Source: Periplaneta americana (lineage: Eukaryota; Arthropoda; Insecta; Blattodea; Blattidae). Taken from it: a DNA stretch of 64,000 bases. Of the stretch, positions 1 to 11,525 are shown one piece after another (within the stretch, counting starts at the first letter, position 1; every line of letters begins with the position of its first letter). The stretch spans positions 77,360,955 through 77,424,954 of the forward strand of contig NC_091122.1 of the NCBI RefSeq assembly GCF_040183065.1, written 5' to 3'. Made by a program: the position numbers and the translations under genes. The notes beneath the pieces were generated by a model, which did not search any database, had not been told where the DNA came from, and saw only the letters and a list, made by a program, of their open reading frames with translations.

Positions 1-1097
1 TTATATAGCTTAAAATCTCGCAATAAAACAAATTTTTAGAGAAATTTTGTATTAGGGGAAAATCGAAACGAGTGATAAAAAGCGGTCACGTTGTGAATGT
101 TAAACCCATTCAGAAGGAATTACCACTATCGTTTGGTTTTTGTAGGTTTTATTAGTGTATTACTAAAAAACGCATTTCCAGCACGAGAAACGAAGATTTT
201 TCCACTTTAACGTTTTACACTAACAAATTCATATCATTCTTGACTCGAACATTAATCTTTGTTTAGAAGTAGGTGTGTCCACACGAATTTGATATTTTTT
301 TAAGAAACTAGAGAAATCCGATGGGATTTGCAGCTTTTATTCATAATTATAGAGCTTAAAATCTCGCAAAAAGACAAATATTTAGAGAAAATTTATATGA
401 GTTAAAAATCGAAACGAGTGATAAAAAGCGGTCTCATTGTGAATGTTTAACCCATTCAGAAAGAATTAGCACAATCGTTTGGAATTTGTAGGTTTTATTA
501 ATGTATATAAGATAAAACGCATTTCTGACTCGAGAAACGACGAATTTTCCACTAACAAAGTCATATCTTTCTCGAGGCGAACATGACTCTTTGGATAGAA
601 ATAGGTGTGTCCACACGAATTTGACATTTTTTGAAGAAACTAGAGAAATCCGACGGGATTTGTAGATATTATTCATAATTATATAGCTTAAACTCTCGCA
701 AAAAAAAACAAATTTTTAGAGAAATTTTTTATGAGTGGAAAATCGAGACGAGTGATAAAAACGGTCTCGTTGTGAATGTTAAACCCATTCAGAAGGATTT
801 AGCACAATCGCTTGGAATTTGTAGGTTTTATTAATGTATATACAAAAAAAACGCATTTCAAACTCGAGAAACGACGATTTTTCCACTGTAACGATTTACA
901 CTAACAAACTCATATCTTTCTGGCCGCGAGCATGAATCTTTGGATAGAAATAGGTGTGCCCAAACGTATTTGACATTTTTTTTAAGAAACTAGAGAAATC
1001 CGCTGTGATTTGTAGGTTTTATTCATAATTATGTAGTTTAAAATCTCGCAAAATATCAAATTTTTAGAGAAATTTTGTATGAATGGAAAATCGAAAC
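1..1097 (+). repeat. 345-bp satellite, block 1
   Basis: Tandem monomers of about 340-346 bp, judged from the spacing of the recurring phrases 'cgaaacgagtgataaaa' and 'ggatagaaataggtgtg'. About three monomers are present, diverging by several percent. The block is cut at 1097 by the 4.9-kb inverted-repeat element and the array resumes at 6019. The open frames here are translations of the satellite, not genes. Confidence 0.93.
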
Positions 1098-1233
1098 AGT
1101 AGATAAGAAATGATGCTTACGTCACAGGTGTAAGGGTGTAAGTTAGGTGTTAGGGAGCGTGGGAAGTGACGTCATTGTGGGCGTGGCCAAAGTATTACAT
1201 CAGAAGTGGGCGGGGCCAAAGTATGGCGTCATG
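1098..1233 (+). repeat. Left terminal inverted repeat of the 4.9-kb element
   Basis: The 136-bp arm matches the reverse complement of 5883-6018 with about six mismatches. It is much richer in GC than its surroundings. It contains several ACGTCA/TGACGTCA motifs (CRE-like) and GGGCGTGGCC and GGGCGGGGCC motifs (GC-box-like), alternating with 'caaagtatt'. Such spaced motifs could be transposase sites, promoter elements, or both. Confidence 0.85.
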
Positions 1234-1379
1234 GGATGAATTTAATCTGGGTAATAATGTATGGCTTAAATTAAATACACTAATATTTATTTTGATGTAC
1301 CGAAGTACATATGATATTTCCATGCAGATATTCTGCTTTCTCAGATGATGAGAGAGAGATGGAAAGGAGAAAAATTCTC

Positions 1380-1450
1380 TCCGGCGCCGGGATTTGAACC
1401 CGGGTTTTCAGCTCTCCGTGCTGGTGCTTTAACCACTAAGCCACGCCGGA
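1380..1450 (-). other. tRNA-like sequence in the left arm (SINE head)
   Basis: Read on the minus strand, the 71 nt fold as a cloverleaf: acceptor TCCGGCG pairs perfectly with CGCCGGA, the D stem is GCTT/AAGC, a four-pair anticodon stem CAGC/GCTG encloses the loop ACGGAGA, and the T arm is CCGGG-TTCAAAT-CCCGG. The A-box (TGGCTTAGTGGTT) and B-box (GGGTTCAAATCC) of a pol III promoter are present. The anticodon position would read GGA (serine-like), but base 33 is C rather than T. Its inverted partner and repeat context make it a tRNA-derived SINE head and not a working tRNA gene. Confidence 0.7.
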
Positions 1451-1995
1451 TACAATCCCGACACCGTTGAGAATCGTCTCTGATTAAGCTCCATCTCTTG
1501 GGTTCCCTCTAGTGGCCGCCCTCTGCACTACGTTATAGATGTCTATGCACGCAGGACCGAAGTCCATACATGTGTAGAGGTGCACTCAGATGAGTGACTG
1601 GTTGGCCGGGGTCCGACGGTATGCGCGCCGTCTTTAAATCACAAAGTGATTTATTACGCATATCATATTTATTTTGATGTACCGAAGTACATATGATATT
1701 TCCATCTCTCTCTCATCATCTGAGAAAGCAGAATATCTGCATGGAAATATCATATGTACTTCGGTACATCAAAATAAATATGATATGCGTAATAAATCAC
1801 TTTGTGATTTAAAGACGGCGCCCATGCCGTCGGACCCCGGCCAACCAGTCACTCATCTGAGTGCACCTCTACACATGTATGGACTTCGGTCCTGCGTGCA
1901 TAGACATCTATAACGTAGTGCAGAGGGCGGCCACTAGAGGGAACCCAAGAGATGGAGCTTAATCAGAGACGATTCTCAACGGTGTCGGGATTGTA

Positions 1996-2066
1996 TCCGG
2001 CGTGGCTTAGTGGTTAAAGCATCATCACGGAGAGCTGAAAACCCGGGTTCAAATCCCGGCACCGGA
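1996..2066 (+). other. tRNA-like sequence in the right arm (SINE head)
   Basis: This is the plus-strand mirror of 1380-1450, with the same A- and B-boxes. One acceptor pair is lost (CACCGGA instead of CGCCGGA) and the anticodon-arm stem is weaker (ATCATCACGG). Being more decayed than its partner, it supports the reading that both are SINE-borne tRNA relics and not paired tRNA genes. Confidence 0.68.
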
Positions 2067-2103
2067 GAGAATTTTTCTCCGTTCCATCTCTCTCTCATCA
2101 TAA

Positions 2104-3217
2104 ATACACTAAACAATCCACTCAAAATGTATTACTTCTTCAATTTTGGTGAAAACATTATCACAATTGGGATTCACTAACTGAAAATATATTTCAATAC
2201 TCAGTGCATTGTATTTCTTTTTATGAATAAATATATACGCATAATTTTACGTTGTTACTATTTTCTTTTACCAAGCACATCCCCATCCTCAATGACTAGA
2301 TTCAGTTTAATCATTGACATTCCCTCAATCATCCTCAGGTTTTATCATACAATCATGTAATGAATCCACCACTCCCAAATCAATAAGCTACCACTGGAAT
2401 TATGTTATATTCTGGTAACATATATGTTTAGAATAATCTCAACTTATACACCAATTCTTAAGGATTATTAATATTTGAAAACCTATATACCAATTCTTAA
2501 TATTGGAAAAGGATTTCTAATATTTGAAAGGAAAGTGTTATAGGTTAATTCTCTAAACGAACCCAACCCTTTGGTTATGTGGGATGGAAATGGATGGTTA
2601 AGACATAGAAGAAATTACAGTGCAAATCTATTTCCAAAAAGAACATTTATTACAATTCGAACATTCTTCATAATCAAGCTTAACATTCACCACGCTTCAT
2701 CATGGTCACTGTTTTTTACACTCAGAGCATTTAAATTGTGCGATTTCTTCTTCTTCAGCTCAAACCGAGACTGGAGATGCAGCATCATCTAAATTAAAAT
2801 TAAAAATAAATATTGTGAGACATTATTAACGCTATGGCTGCTATTACGCTACCAAATTTTTTTGACATAGATCTTTTATAAAATATGTAATAGTGTAATA
2901 GTTGTGTAAATTCGAGCGTATTATTCATCATCTTGCCCCCCCTCCCACTGCTGTCTAAACTTGTTCAATGTCAATTATTCCAAACTGCAATACTTCTTTC
3001 ATTACACTTCTAAATAATTCACCTCATCATCCAGCCATATTACCTCCAAGGTCATTATAAAAAACATGTTTTTTATCATTACTCAGTGATTTCATCGTCG
3101 GATGTGACATTGCATAATATTTGCACACATAGCAGATAGCTATTATTTACTTGTAATCAATACAATATTTGTGTAACATAAGACGCTGAGAGAACAATCG
3201 CCGGATGTTTGCATCAT
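2104..3217. other. AT-rich interior of the 4.9-kb element, no gene seen
   Basis: No convincing coding region is seen. The stretch holds short repeated phrases such as 'accaattcttaa' near 2450-2490 and a degenerate copy at 3062-3130 of the unit repeated later ('ttactcag', 'gcataatatttgcacac'). Confidence 0.6.
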
Positions 3218-4002
3218 GCAATATTTGTGTAATATAACACGTTCCAGATGCTTCAGAAACATATTTTTATCATTACTCAGCAATTGCATCGTCGCCGGAA
3301 GTGATTCAGCAAGCTTGCATAATATTTGCACACTTATACATATGTAATAACATATACATCTACATTGATTTATCTGCTACAATTACTGCTCTAAATCATA
3401 ATAATGTCACATTCTGATGAATTTAATGTTGGTAATAATGTATTAAATACGCTAAACAAACTACTCAATTTTACTTCAAAATGTATTACATTGGAATAAT
3501 AATAATATGAGAAGAATGTATGTGTTTAATTTACAAGTGTGCTAGATTAATTTTTTTATCAATTGGCTTAAAGTACAACCATTTACGCCATCAATAATTC
3601 CCCCATTCCAATTTCAATTAACACTTGCGAATTTCCCTTACCCATTACTATTTATCAAATAAATTACTATTACATTAGAATTTTATCACATTCCCCCCCC
3701 CCCATTTCCAACTTCAATTACAAATTTATAACATCACACTTTAAGTTATGACGTATGTATTTCAAATTATAAACAGCCATCACCCATTTCCAACTTCAAT
3801 TACAAATTTATAACGTCACACTTTAATCTTCTTTATGACGAATAATAATAATAATGAGAAGAAGAAGAAGCAATTGCTATATTACGAACAGCTTCGGTAA
3901 TAATGTATGGCATAAAATAAATCCAATAAATGTTACTTCAAAGTGTATTAAATTATTAATCAATCCAATAAATGTTACTTCAAAATGTATTAAATTGGAA
4001 CC

Positions 4003-4060
<58 letters not shown>

Positions 4061-5150
4061 GGTGGCCATTATTCAGCACTTGCGTCTTCACCGGATGTGA
4101 ATTAACAGCTTGCATATTATTAGCATCATGCAATATTTGTGTAATATGACACGTTGCAGATGCTTCAAAAACATGCTTTTATCATTACTCAGCAATTGCA
4201 TCGTCGCCGGAAGTGATTAAGCAAGCTTGCATAATATTTGCACGCTTCAACATATACATCTACATTGATTTATCTGCCACAATTACTGCTCTAAATCATA
4301 ATAATGTCACATTCTGATGAATTTAATGTTGGTAATGATGTATTAAATACGCTAAACAAACCACTCAAAATGTATTACTTTGGAATAATATGAGAAGAAT
4401 GTATGTGTTTAATTTACAAGTGTGCTAGATTAATTTTTTTTATAAATTGGCTTAAAGTACAACCATTTACACCATCAATAATTCCCGCATTCCAATTTCC
4501 ATTTCCCATTACTATTTATCAATTCAATTACCAGTACATTAGAATCTTAATATTTTTTATCAATTACTCAACAATTGGCTTAAAGTACAACCAGTTTCAG
4601 GACATCCATTGGACAGCTGGCCATTATTCAGCACTTGCGTCTTCACCGGATGTGAATTAACAGCTTGCATATTATTTGCATCATGCAATATTTGTGTAAT
4701 ATGACACGTTGCAGGTGCTTAAAAAACATGCTTTTATCATTACTCAGCAATTGCATCGTCGCCGGAAGTGATTCAGCAAGCTTGCATAATATTTGCACAC
4801 TTATGCATTACACAACATATACATCTACGTTGATTTATCTGCTACAATTACTGTATTACGAAATAATAATGTCACATTCTGAATGTTGGTAATAATGTAT
4901 TAAATACGCTAAACAAACCACTCAAAATGTATTACACTAGAATAATGTGAGAAGAAAGTATATGTTTAATTTACAAGTGTGCTAGATTATTTTTTTTTAT
5001 AAATTGGCTTAAAGTACAACCATTTACGCCATCAATAATTCCCCCATTCCAATTTCCATTTCCCATTACTATTTATCAATTCAATTACCAGTACATTAGA
5101 ATCTTAATATTTTTTATCAATTACTCAGCAATTGGCTTAAAGTACAACCA
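3218..5150 (+). repeat. Internal tandem units of the 4.9-kb element
   Basis: Three direct units start near 3218, 4129 and 4681. The marker 'caattgcatcgtcgccgg' recurs at about 3281, 4193 and 4748, giving steps of 912 and 555 bp. Each unit then repeats 'ctacattgatttatctg', 'gttggtaat' and 'gtgtgctagatta'. The first unit is longer because it holds an extra segment ending in an (AAT)n tract. Short frames here overlap the repeats and are not genes. Confidence 0.8.
4003..4060 (+). repeat. (AAT)n microsatellite
   Basis: About 19 uninterrupted AAT/ATA triplets lie inside the first internal unit of the 4.9-kb element. The next unit lacks the run. Confidence 0.95.
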
Positions 5151-5763
5151 ATAAAATTAGCAACCTTGCATAATATTTGCACACATAGCAGATAGTGATT
5201 ATTTTAACATTCACAACTCACTTTCAAAAATACAAACATGTATCAACTTGTCTATTCCCCCTCCCCACTATACAAACTTGCATGAACATGTGCATTTCAA
5301 ATTATTACATTTCCAACTTCAATTAAAAATTTATGACGCCACACTTTAAGTTATGCCGTTCGTATTTCAAATTTTTACCCCCCCTCCCCCATTTCCAACT
5401 TCAATTACAAATTTATAACGTCACTTCAGCCACATCCTGTTTAATTTACAAGTGTGCTAGATTAATTTTTTATCCATTTATGTCCCACATTCCAACACCC
5501 ATTCCCCAATCAATTAAATTACCATTACATTAGAATCTTAAGAAAAAGAATGTATGTGTTTATGTGTGATAGATTAATTCTTCGCCGGATGTGACCTTGC
5601 ATAATATTTGCACACATAGCAGTTTTCAAACATGTATGAACTTGTGTCTTTCACCTGAGAACAATTGCCGGATATGACTCAGCATTATATTTGCACACAT
5701 AGCAACATTGATGAGATAAACATGTATGAACTTGTCATACCACAACTTCAATTACATACCTGC
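5151..5763. repeat. AT-rich degenerate repeats, no gene
   Basis: The phrase 'ccaacttcaattacaaattt', usually followed by 'gtcacactttaa', recurs here and earlier (about 3706, 3788, 5308, 5392, 5743). No coding signal is seen. Confidence 0.6.
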
Positions 5764-5882
5764 ATGACGTCACACTTTAACCTTGAACGCTTATGACGTA
5801 ATTTAAGTTACGCCCCATTCCTACGTCATACTTTAAGCCCGCCACCCCCTCCGTGCTGTCATACTTTAAGCCCCGCCCCCTT
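5764..5882 (+). promoter_or_regulatory. Subterminal cluster of CRE-like and GC-box repeats
   Basis: Next to the right inverted repeat, a unit of about 25-30 bp of the form 'tgacgtcatactttaa' plus 'gccccgccc' occurs at least three times with variants, and it continues into the terminal repeat itself. The order is CRE-like palindrome, then 'actttRR', then GC box. It could serve as multiple transposase sites or a promoter. No transcript start or open frame is visible to decide. Confidence 0.5.
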
Positions 5883-6018
5883 CATGACGCCATACTTTGG
5901 CCCCGCCCACTTCTGACGTAATACTTTGGCCACGCCCACAATGACGTCACTTGCCACGCCCCCTAACACCTAGCTTACATCCTTACACCTGTGACGTAAG
6001 CATTATTTCTTATCTACT
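5883..6018 (-). repeat. Right terminal inverted repeat of the 4.9-kb element
   Basis: Reverse complement of 1098-1233 at about 95% identity. It ends CTTATCTACT and is followed directly by satellite sequence. Confidence 0.85.
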
Positions 6019-9000
6019 AAAAAACGACTGATAAAAAGCGGTCACATTGTGAATGATAAACCCATTCTGAAAGAATTAGCACAATCGGTTGGAATTTGCA
6101 GCTTTTATTAATGTCTATACGGAAAAATGCATTTCTAGCTCGAGAAACGACGATTTTTCCACTTTAACCATTTACACTAACAAACTTAGACATTTCTGGA
6201 CGCCAACATGAATCTTTGGATAGAAATACGTGTGTCCAAACGAAATTGACACTTTTTAAGAAACTAGAGAAATCCGATGGGATTTGTAGATTTTATTTTT
6301 GATTATATAGCTTAAAATCACGCAAAGAAATAAATTTTTAGAGAAATTTTGTATGAGTGGAAAAAAGAAACGAGTGATAAAATGTGGTCTCATTGTGAAT
6401 GTTAAACACATTCAGAAGGAATTAGCACAATCGCTTGGAATTTGTAGGTTTTATTAATGTCAACAAATTATTAGAGATATTTTGTATTAATTGAAAATCG
6501 AAACGAGTGATAAAAAGCGGTCTCATTGAGAATGTTAAACCCATTCTGGAAGAATTACTACAATCGGTTGCAATTTGCAGGGTTTATTAAAGTATTTACG
6601 CAATAACGCATTTCTAGCTCGAGAAACGACGATTTTTCCACTTTAACGATTTACACTAAAAAACTCATATCTTTCTTGAAGCGAACATCAATCTTTGTAT
6701 AGAAATATGTCTATCCACATGAATTTTACATTTTTTTAAGAAACTAGAGAAATCCGATGGGATTTGTAGATTTTATTCTTAATTATATAGCTTTAAATCT
6801 CTCAAAAAGACAAATATTTAGAGAAATTTTGTATGAGTAGAAAATCGAAACGAGTGATAACAAGCGGTCTCATTGTGAATGTTAAACCCATTCTGGAAAG
6901 AAGTAGCACAATCGTTTGGAATTTGTAGGTTTTATTAATGTATATACGAAAAAACGCATTTCTAGCTCGAGAAACGATGATTTTTCGACTCTGACAATTT
7001 ACACTAACAAACTCACCTCTCTCTGGACGTGAACATGAATCTTTAGATAGAAATAGCTGTGTCCACACCAATTTGACATTTTTTTAAGAAACTAGAGAAA
7101 TCGGATAGTATTTGCAGATATTACTCATGATTATATAGAGTAAATCTTCGCGAAAACCAAAGTATAAGAGAAATTTGTCTGAGTGGAAAATCGAAACGAG
7201 TGATAAAATGCCGTCTCATTTTGAATGTTAAAGCCAATCAGAAAGAATTAGCACAATCGGTTGGAATTTGTAGCTTCTATTAATGTATATACGAAAAAAC
7301 GCTTTTCAAGCTCGAGAAACGACGAATTTCCACTTTAACAATTAACACTAATATACTCACCTTTCTCTGGACGCGAACATGAATCTTTGGATAGAAATAC
7401 GTGCGTCCACAGCAATTTGACATTTTTTTAAGAAACTAGAGAATTCGGATAGGATTTGTAGATTTATTCATGATTAAATACCTTAAAATCTCGCAAAAAC
7501 CCAAGTATAAGGGAAATTTAGTCCCAGTGCAAAATCGAAACGAATGATAGAATGTGGTCTCATTGTGAATGTTAAACCCATTCAGAAGGAATTAACACAA
7601 TCGTTTGGAATTTGTAGGTTTTATTATTTTATATATACTAAAAAAGCATATCTAACTCGAGAAACAACGATTTTTCCACTTTAACAATTTACACTAACAA
7701 TCTCACATCTCTCTGGACGTGGACATGAAACTTTGGATAGAAATACGTGTGTCCACACGAATTTGACATTTTTTTAAGTAACTACAGAAATCGGAGGGGA
7801 TTTGTAGATTTTATTCATAATTATATAGCTTAAAACCTCGCATAGAAACAAATTTTTAGAGAAATTTCATATGAGTGGAAAATCGAAACCAGTGATAAAA
7901 AGCGGTCTCATTGTGAATGTTAAACCCACTGAGAAAGAATTAGCACAATCGGTTGGAATTTGTAGGTTTTATTAATGTATATACGAAAAAAACGCATTTC
8001 TAGCTCGAGAAACGACGATTTTTCCACTTTCGCGATTTACACTAACAAACTCATATCTTTCTGGACGCGAACATGAATCTTTGGATAGAAATCGCTGTGT
8101 CCACACAAATTTGACATTTTTTGAAGAAGCTACAGATATCCGGTGGGATTTGTAAATTTTATTCTTAATTATATAGCTTAAAATCTCGCAAAAAAATCAA
8201 ATTTTTAGAGAAATTTTATATGAGTGGAAAATCGAAACGAGTGATAAAAAGGGGTCTCATTGTGAAAGTTAATCCCATTCAGAAAGAATTAGCACAATCG
8301 CTTGGAATTTGTACCCTTTATTAATATATATATACGAAAAAACGCATTTCTAGCTCGAGAAACGACGATTTTTTCCACTTTGACTATTTACACTAACAAA
8401 TTCACCTCTCTCTGGACATGAACATGAATCTTTGGATAGTAAGAAGTGTGCCCAAAAGATTATGACATTTTTTTTAAGAAACTAGAGAAATCAGCTGGGA
8501 TTTGTATAACTTAATCATACTTATATAGCTTAAAATCTCGCAAAAAAGAACAAATTTTTAGAGAAATTTTGTGTGAGTGGAAAATCAAAAACGAGTGATA
8601 AAATGAGGTCTCATTGTGAATGTTAACCCCATCCAGAAGGAATTAGCACAATAATATGGAATTTGAAGGTTTTATTAATGTATATAGAAAAAAACGCATT
8701 TCTAGCTCGACAAAACGACGATTTATCCACTTCGACAATTTACACTAACAAACTCACCTCTCTCTGGACGCGAATATGATTCTTTGGATAGAAATACGTG
8801 TGTCCACAAGAATGTGAAATATTTTAAAAACTAGAGTAATAGGATGGCATTTGTAGGTTTTATTCATGATTATATAGCTTAAAATCTCCCAAAAACCAAA
8901 GTTTAAAAAATTTTGTCATAGTGCAAAATTCAACCGAGTGATAAAATGCGGTCTCTTTGTGAATGTTAATCCCTTTCAGAAAGAATTAGCACAATCGGTT

Positions 9001-11444
9001 GGAATTTGCAGGTTTTATTAATGTACATACAAAAAACGCATTTCTAGCTCGAGAAACGACGATTTTTTCACTTTAATCATTTACACTAACAAACACAGCT
9101 CTTTCTGGATGCTAACCTGAATCTTTTGGATAGAAATACGTGTGTCCACACGAATTTGATATTTTTTTAAGAAACTAGAGAAATCCGCTGGGATTTGTAG
9201 ATTTTATTCATAACTATATAGTTTAAAATCTCGCAAAAAAAAAAAAACAAAAAATTAGTGTTAATTTGTATGAGTGGAAAATCGAAACGTGTGATAAAAT
9301 GTGGTCTCAATGTGAATGTTAAACCCATTCAGAAGGAATTAGCACAATCGTTTGGAATTTGTAGGTTTTAATAATGTATATACAAAACAACGCATTTCTA
9401 CCTCCACAAACGGCGATTTTTCCACTTTAACGATTTACACTAACAAACTCAGAACATTCTAGACGCGAACATGAAACTTTGGATAGAAATAGGTGTGTCC
9501 ACACGAATTTGACATTTTTTGAAGAAACTAGAGAAATCCGACGGGATTTGCAGATATTATTCATAATTATATAGCTTAAAAACTTGCCAAAAAACAAATT
9601 TTTAGAGAAATTTTGAATGAGTGGAAAATCGAGACGAGTGATAAAAAGCGGTCACATTGTGAATGTTAAACCCATTCAGAAAGAATTAGCACAATCGGTT
9701 GCAATTTGTACTTTTATTAATGTATATACGAAAAAACGCAATTCTAGCTCGAGAAACGAAGATTTTTCCACTTTAACGATTTACACCAACAAACTCATAT
9801 CTGACTTGAGGCGAACATACATTTTTGTATAGAAATAGGTGTGTCCACACGAATTTGACATTTTTTTAAAAAACTAGAGATATCCGATGCGATTTGCAGA
9901 TTTTATTTTTGATTATATAGCTTAAAATCTCGCAAAAAAAACAAATATTTAGAGAAATTTTGTATGAGTGGAAAATCGAGACGAGTCATAAAAAGCGGTC
10001 ACTTTGTTAATGTTAAACCCATTCGGAAAGAATTAGCACAAGCGGTTGCAATTTGTGATTTTATTAATGTATATGCGAAAAAACGCAATTCTAGCTCGAG
10101 AAACGACGATTTTTCCACTCTAACGAATTACACTAACAAACACACCACTTTCTGGACGTGAACATCAATCCTTCGATAGAAATACGTGTTTCCACACGAA
10201 TGTGACATTTTTTTTTTTTTTTAAATCTAGAGAAATCGGATGGGATTTGTAGATTTTTCATGATTATATAGATAAAAATCTCGCAAAAACCAAATTTTTA
10301 GAGAAATTTTGCCAGAGTGGAAAATCCAAACCAGTGATAAAAAGCGATCTCATTGTGAATGTTAAACCCATTTAGAAAGAATTAGCGCAATCTCTTGGAA
10401 TTTGTATGTTTTGTTAATCTATATACGAAAAAACGCATTTCTAGCTCGAGAATCGACGATTTTTCAACTTTAACGATTTACACTAACAAACTCATATCTT
10501 TCTGGACACGAACATGAATCTTTGGAGAGAATTAGATGTGACTTCACGAATTTGACATTTTTTGAAGAAACTAGAGTAATCCGATGGGATTTGTAGAAAT
10601 TATTCATAATTATATAGCTTAAAATCTCGCAAAAAACAAAGTATAAGAGAAATTTAGTCTGAGTAGAAAATCGAAACGAGTGATAAAATGCGGTCTCATT
10701 GTGAATGTTAAACCCATTCAGAAGGAATTAGCACAAACGTTTGGAATTTGTAGGTTTTAAAATTATACATACAAAAAAACGCATTTCTATCTCGAGAAAC
10801 GACGATTTTTACACTTTAACGAATTACACTAACAAACTCAGATCTTTCTGGACGTGAACATGAATCTTTTAATAGAAAAACGTGTGTCCACACGAATTTG
10901 ACATTGTTTTAGTAGACTAGAGATATCCGATGGGATTTGTAGATTTTATTTTTGATTATATAGCTTAAAACCTCACAAAGAAACGAAATTTTAGAGATAT
11001 TTTGTTTGAGTGGAAAATCTATACGACTGATAAAATGTGGTCTCATTGTGAATGTTAAACCCATTCAGAAGGAATTAGCACAATACTTTGGCATTTGTAC
11101 GTTTTATGAATGTATATACAAAAAAAAACTCAATTCTCACTCGAGAAACGACGATATTTCCAATTTCACGAATACACTAACAAACACACCTCTTTGTGGA
11201 CGTGAACATCAATCTTTGGATAGAAATACGTGTTTCCACACGAATTTGACATTTTTTAAAGAAACTAGAGAAATCGGATTGGATTTGTAGATTTTATTCA
11301 TGGTTATATAGCTTAAAATCTCACAAATAAAAAATTCTCAGACTAATTTTGTCTGAGTGGAAAACCGAAACCAGTGATAAAAAGCGGTCTCATTGTGAAT
11401 GTTAAACCCATTCAGAAAGAATTAGCACAATCTGATGGAATTTG

Positions 11445-11525
11445 TATGTTTTGTTAATCTATATACGAAAAAACGCATTTCTATCTATGTTTTGTTAATC
11501 TATATACGAAAAAACGCATTTCTAT
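11445..11525 (+). repeat. 41-bp tandem duplication within a satellite monomer
   Basis: The segment beginning 'tatgttttgttaatctat' appears twice in direct succession with a 41-bp period. It is a local replication slip inside one monomer. Confidence 0.9.

Larger units (their letters stand above)
1286..2103. repeat. Large inverted repeat of tRNA-derived units
   Basis: Two arms of about 360 bp face each other around a centre near 1706-1741. Each arm holds a tRNA-like head, a stretch containing 'ccactagaggga', and an AT-rich part with 'cttcggtacatcaaaataaa'. A further direct copy of the AT-rich part lies at 1286-1362, outside the left arm. The repeats look like tRNA-derived SINE or tandem-SINE units that became joined head to head inside the 4.9-kb element. 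A transcript through the region would fold into a very long hairpin. Confidence 0.8.
1098..6018. mobile_element. 4.9-kb TIR element, non-autonomous DNA transposon
   Basis: The element is bounded by 136-bp inverted repeats that differ at only about six positions and both begin AGTAGATAAG. It lies inside a satellite monomer: the left flank ends '...aatcgaaac' and the right flank resumes '...aaaacgactgataaaa', so both flanks share 'aaac' but no clean target duplication is seen. The interior has no transposase-like frame. It holds a head-to-head pair of tRNA-like repeats, AT-rich tandem units, an (AAT)n tract and a cluster of GC-rich subterminal repeats. It is most simply a non-autonomous DNA transposon that depends on a partner elsewhere. 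I cannot assign the superfamily. The closely matched ends suggest a fairly recent insertion. Confidence 0.8.

Noticed and set aside
1166-1913. Short plus-strand frames near the left end of the 4.9-kb element
   Set aside because: They translate the terminal repeat and the inverted tRNA-derived units. No conserved protein feature is present.
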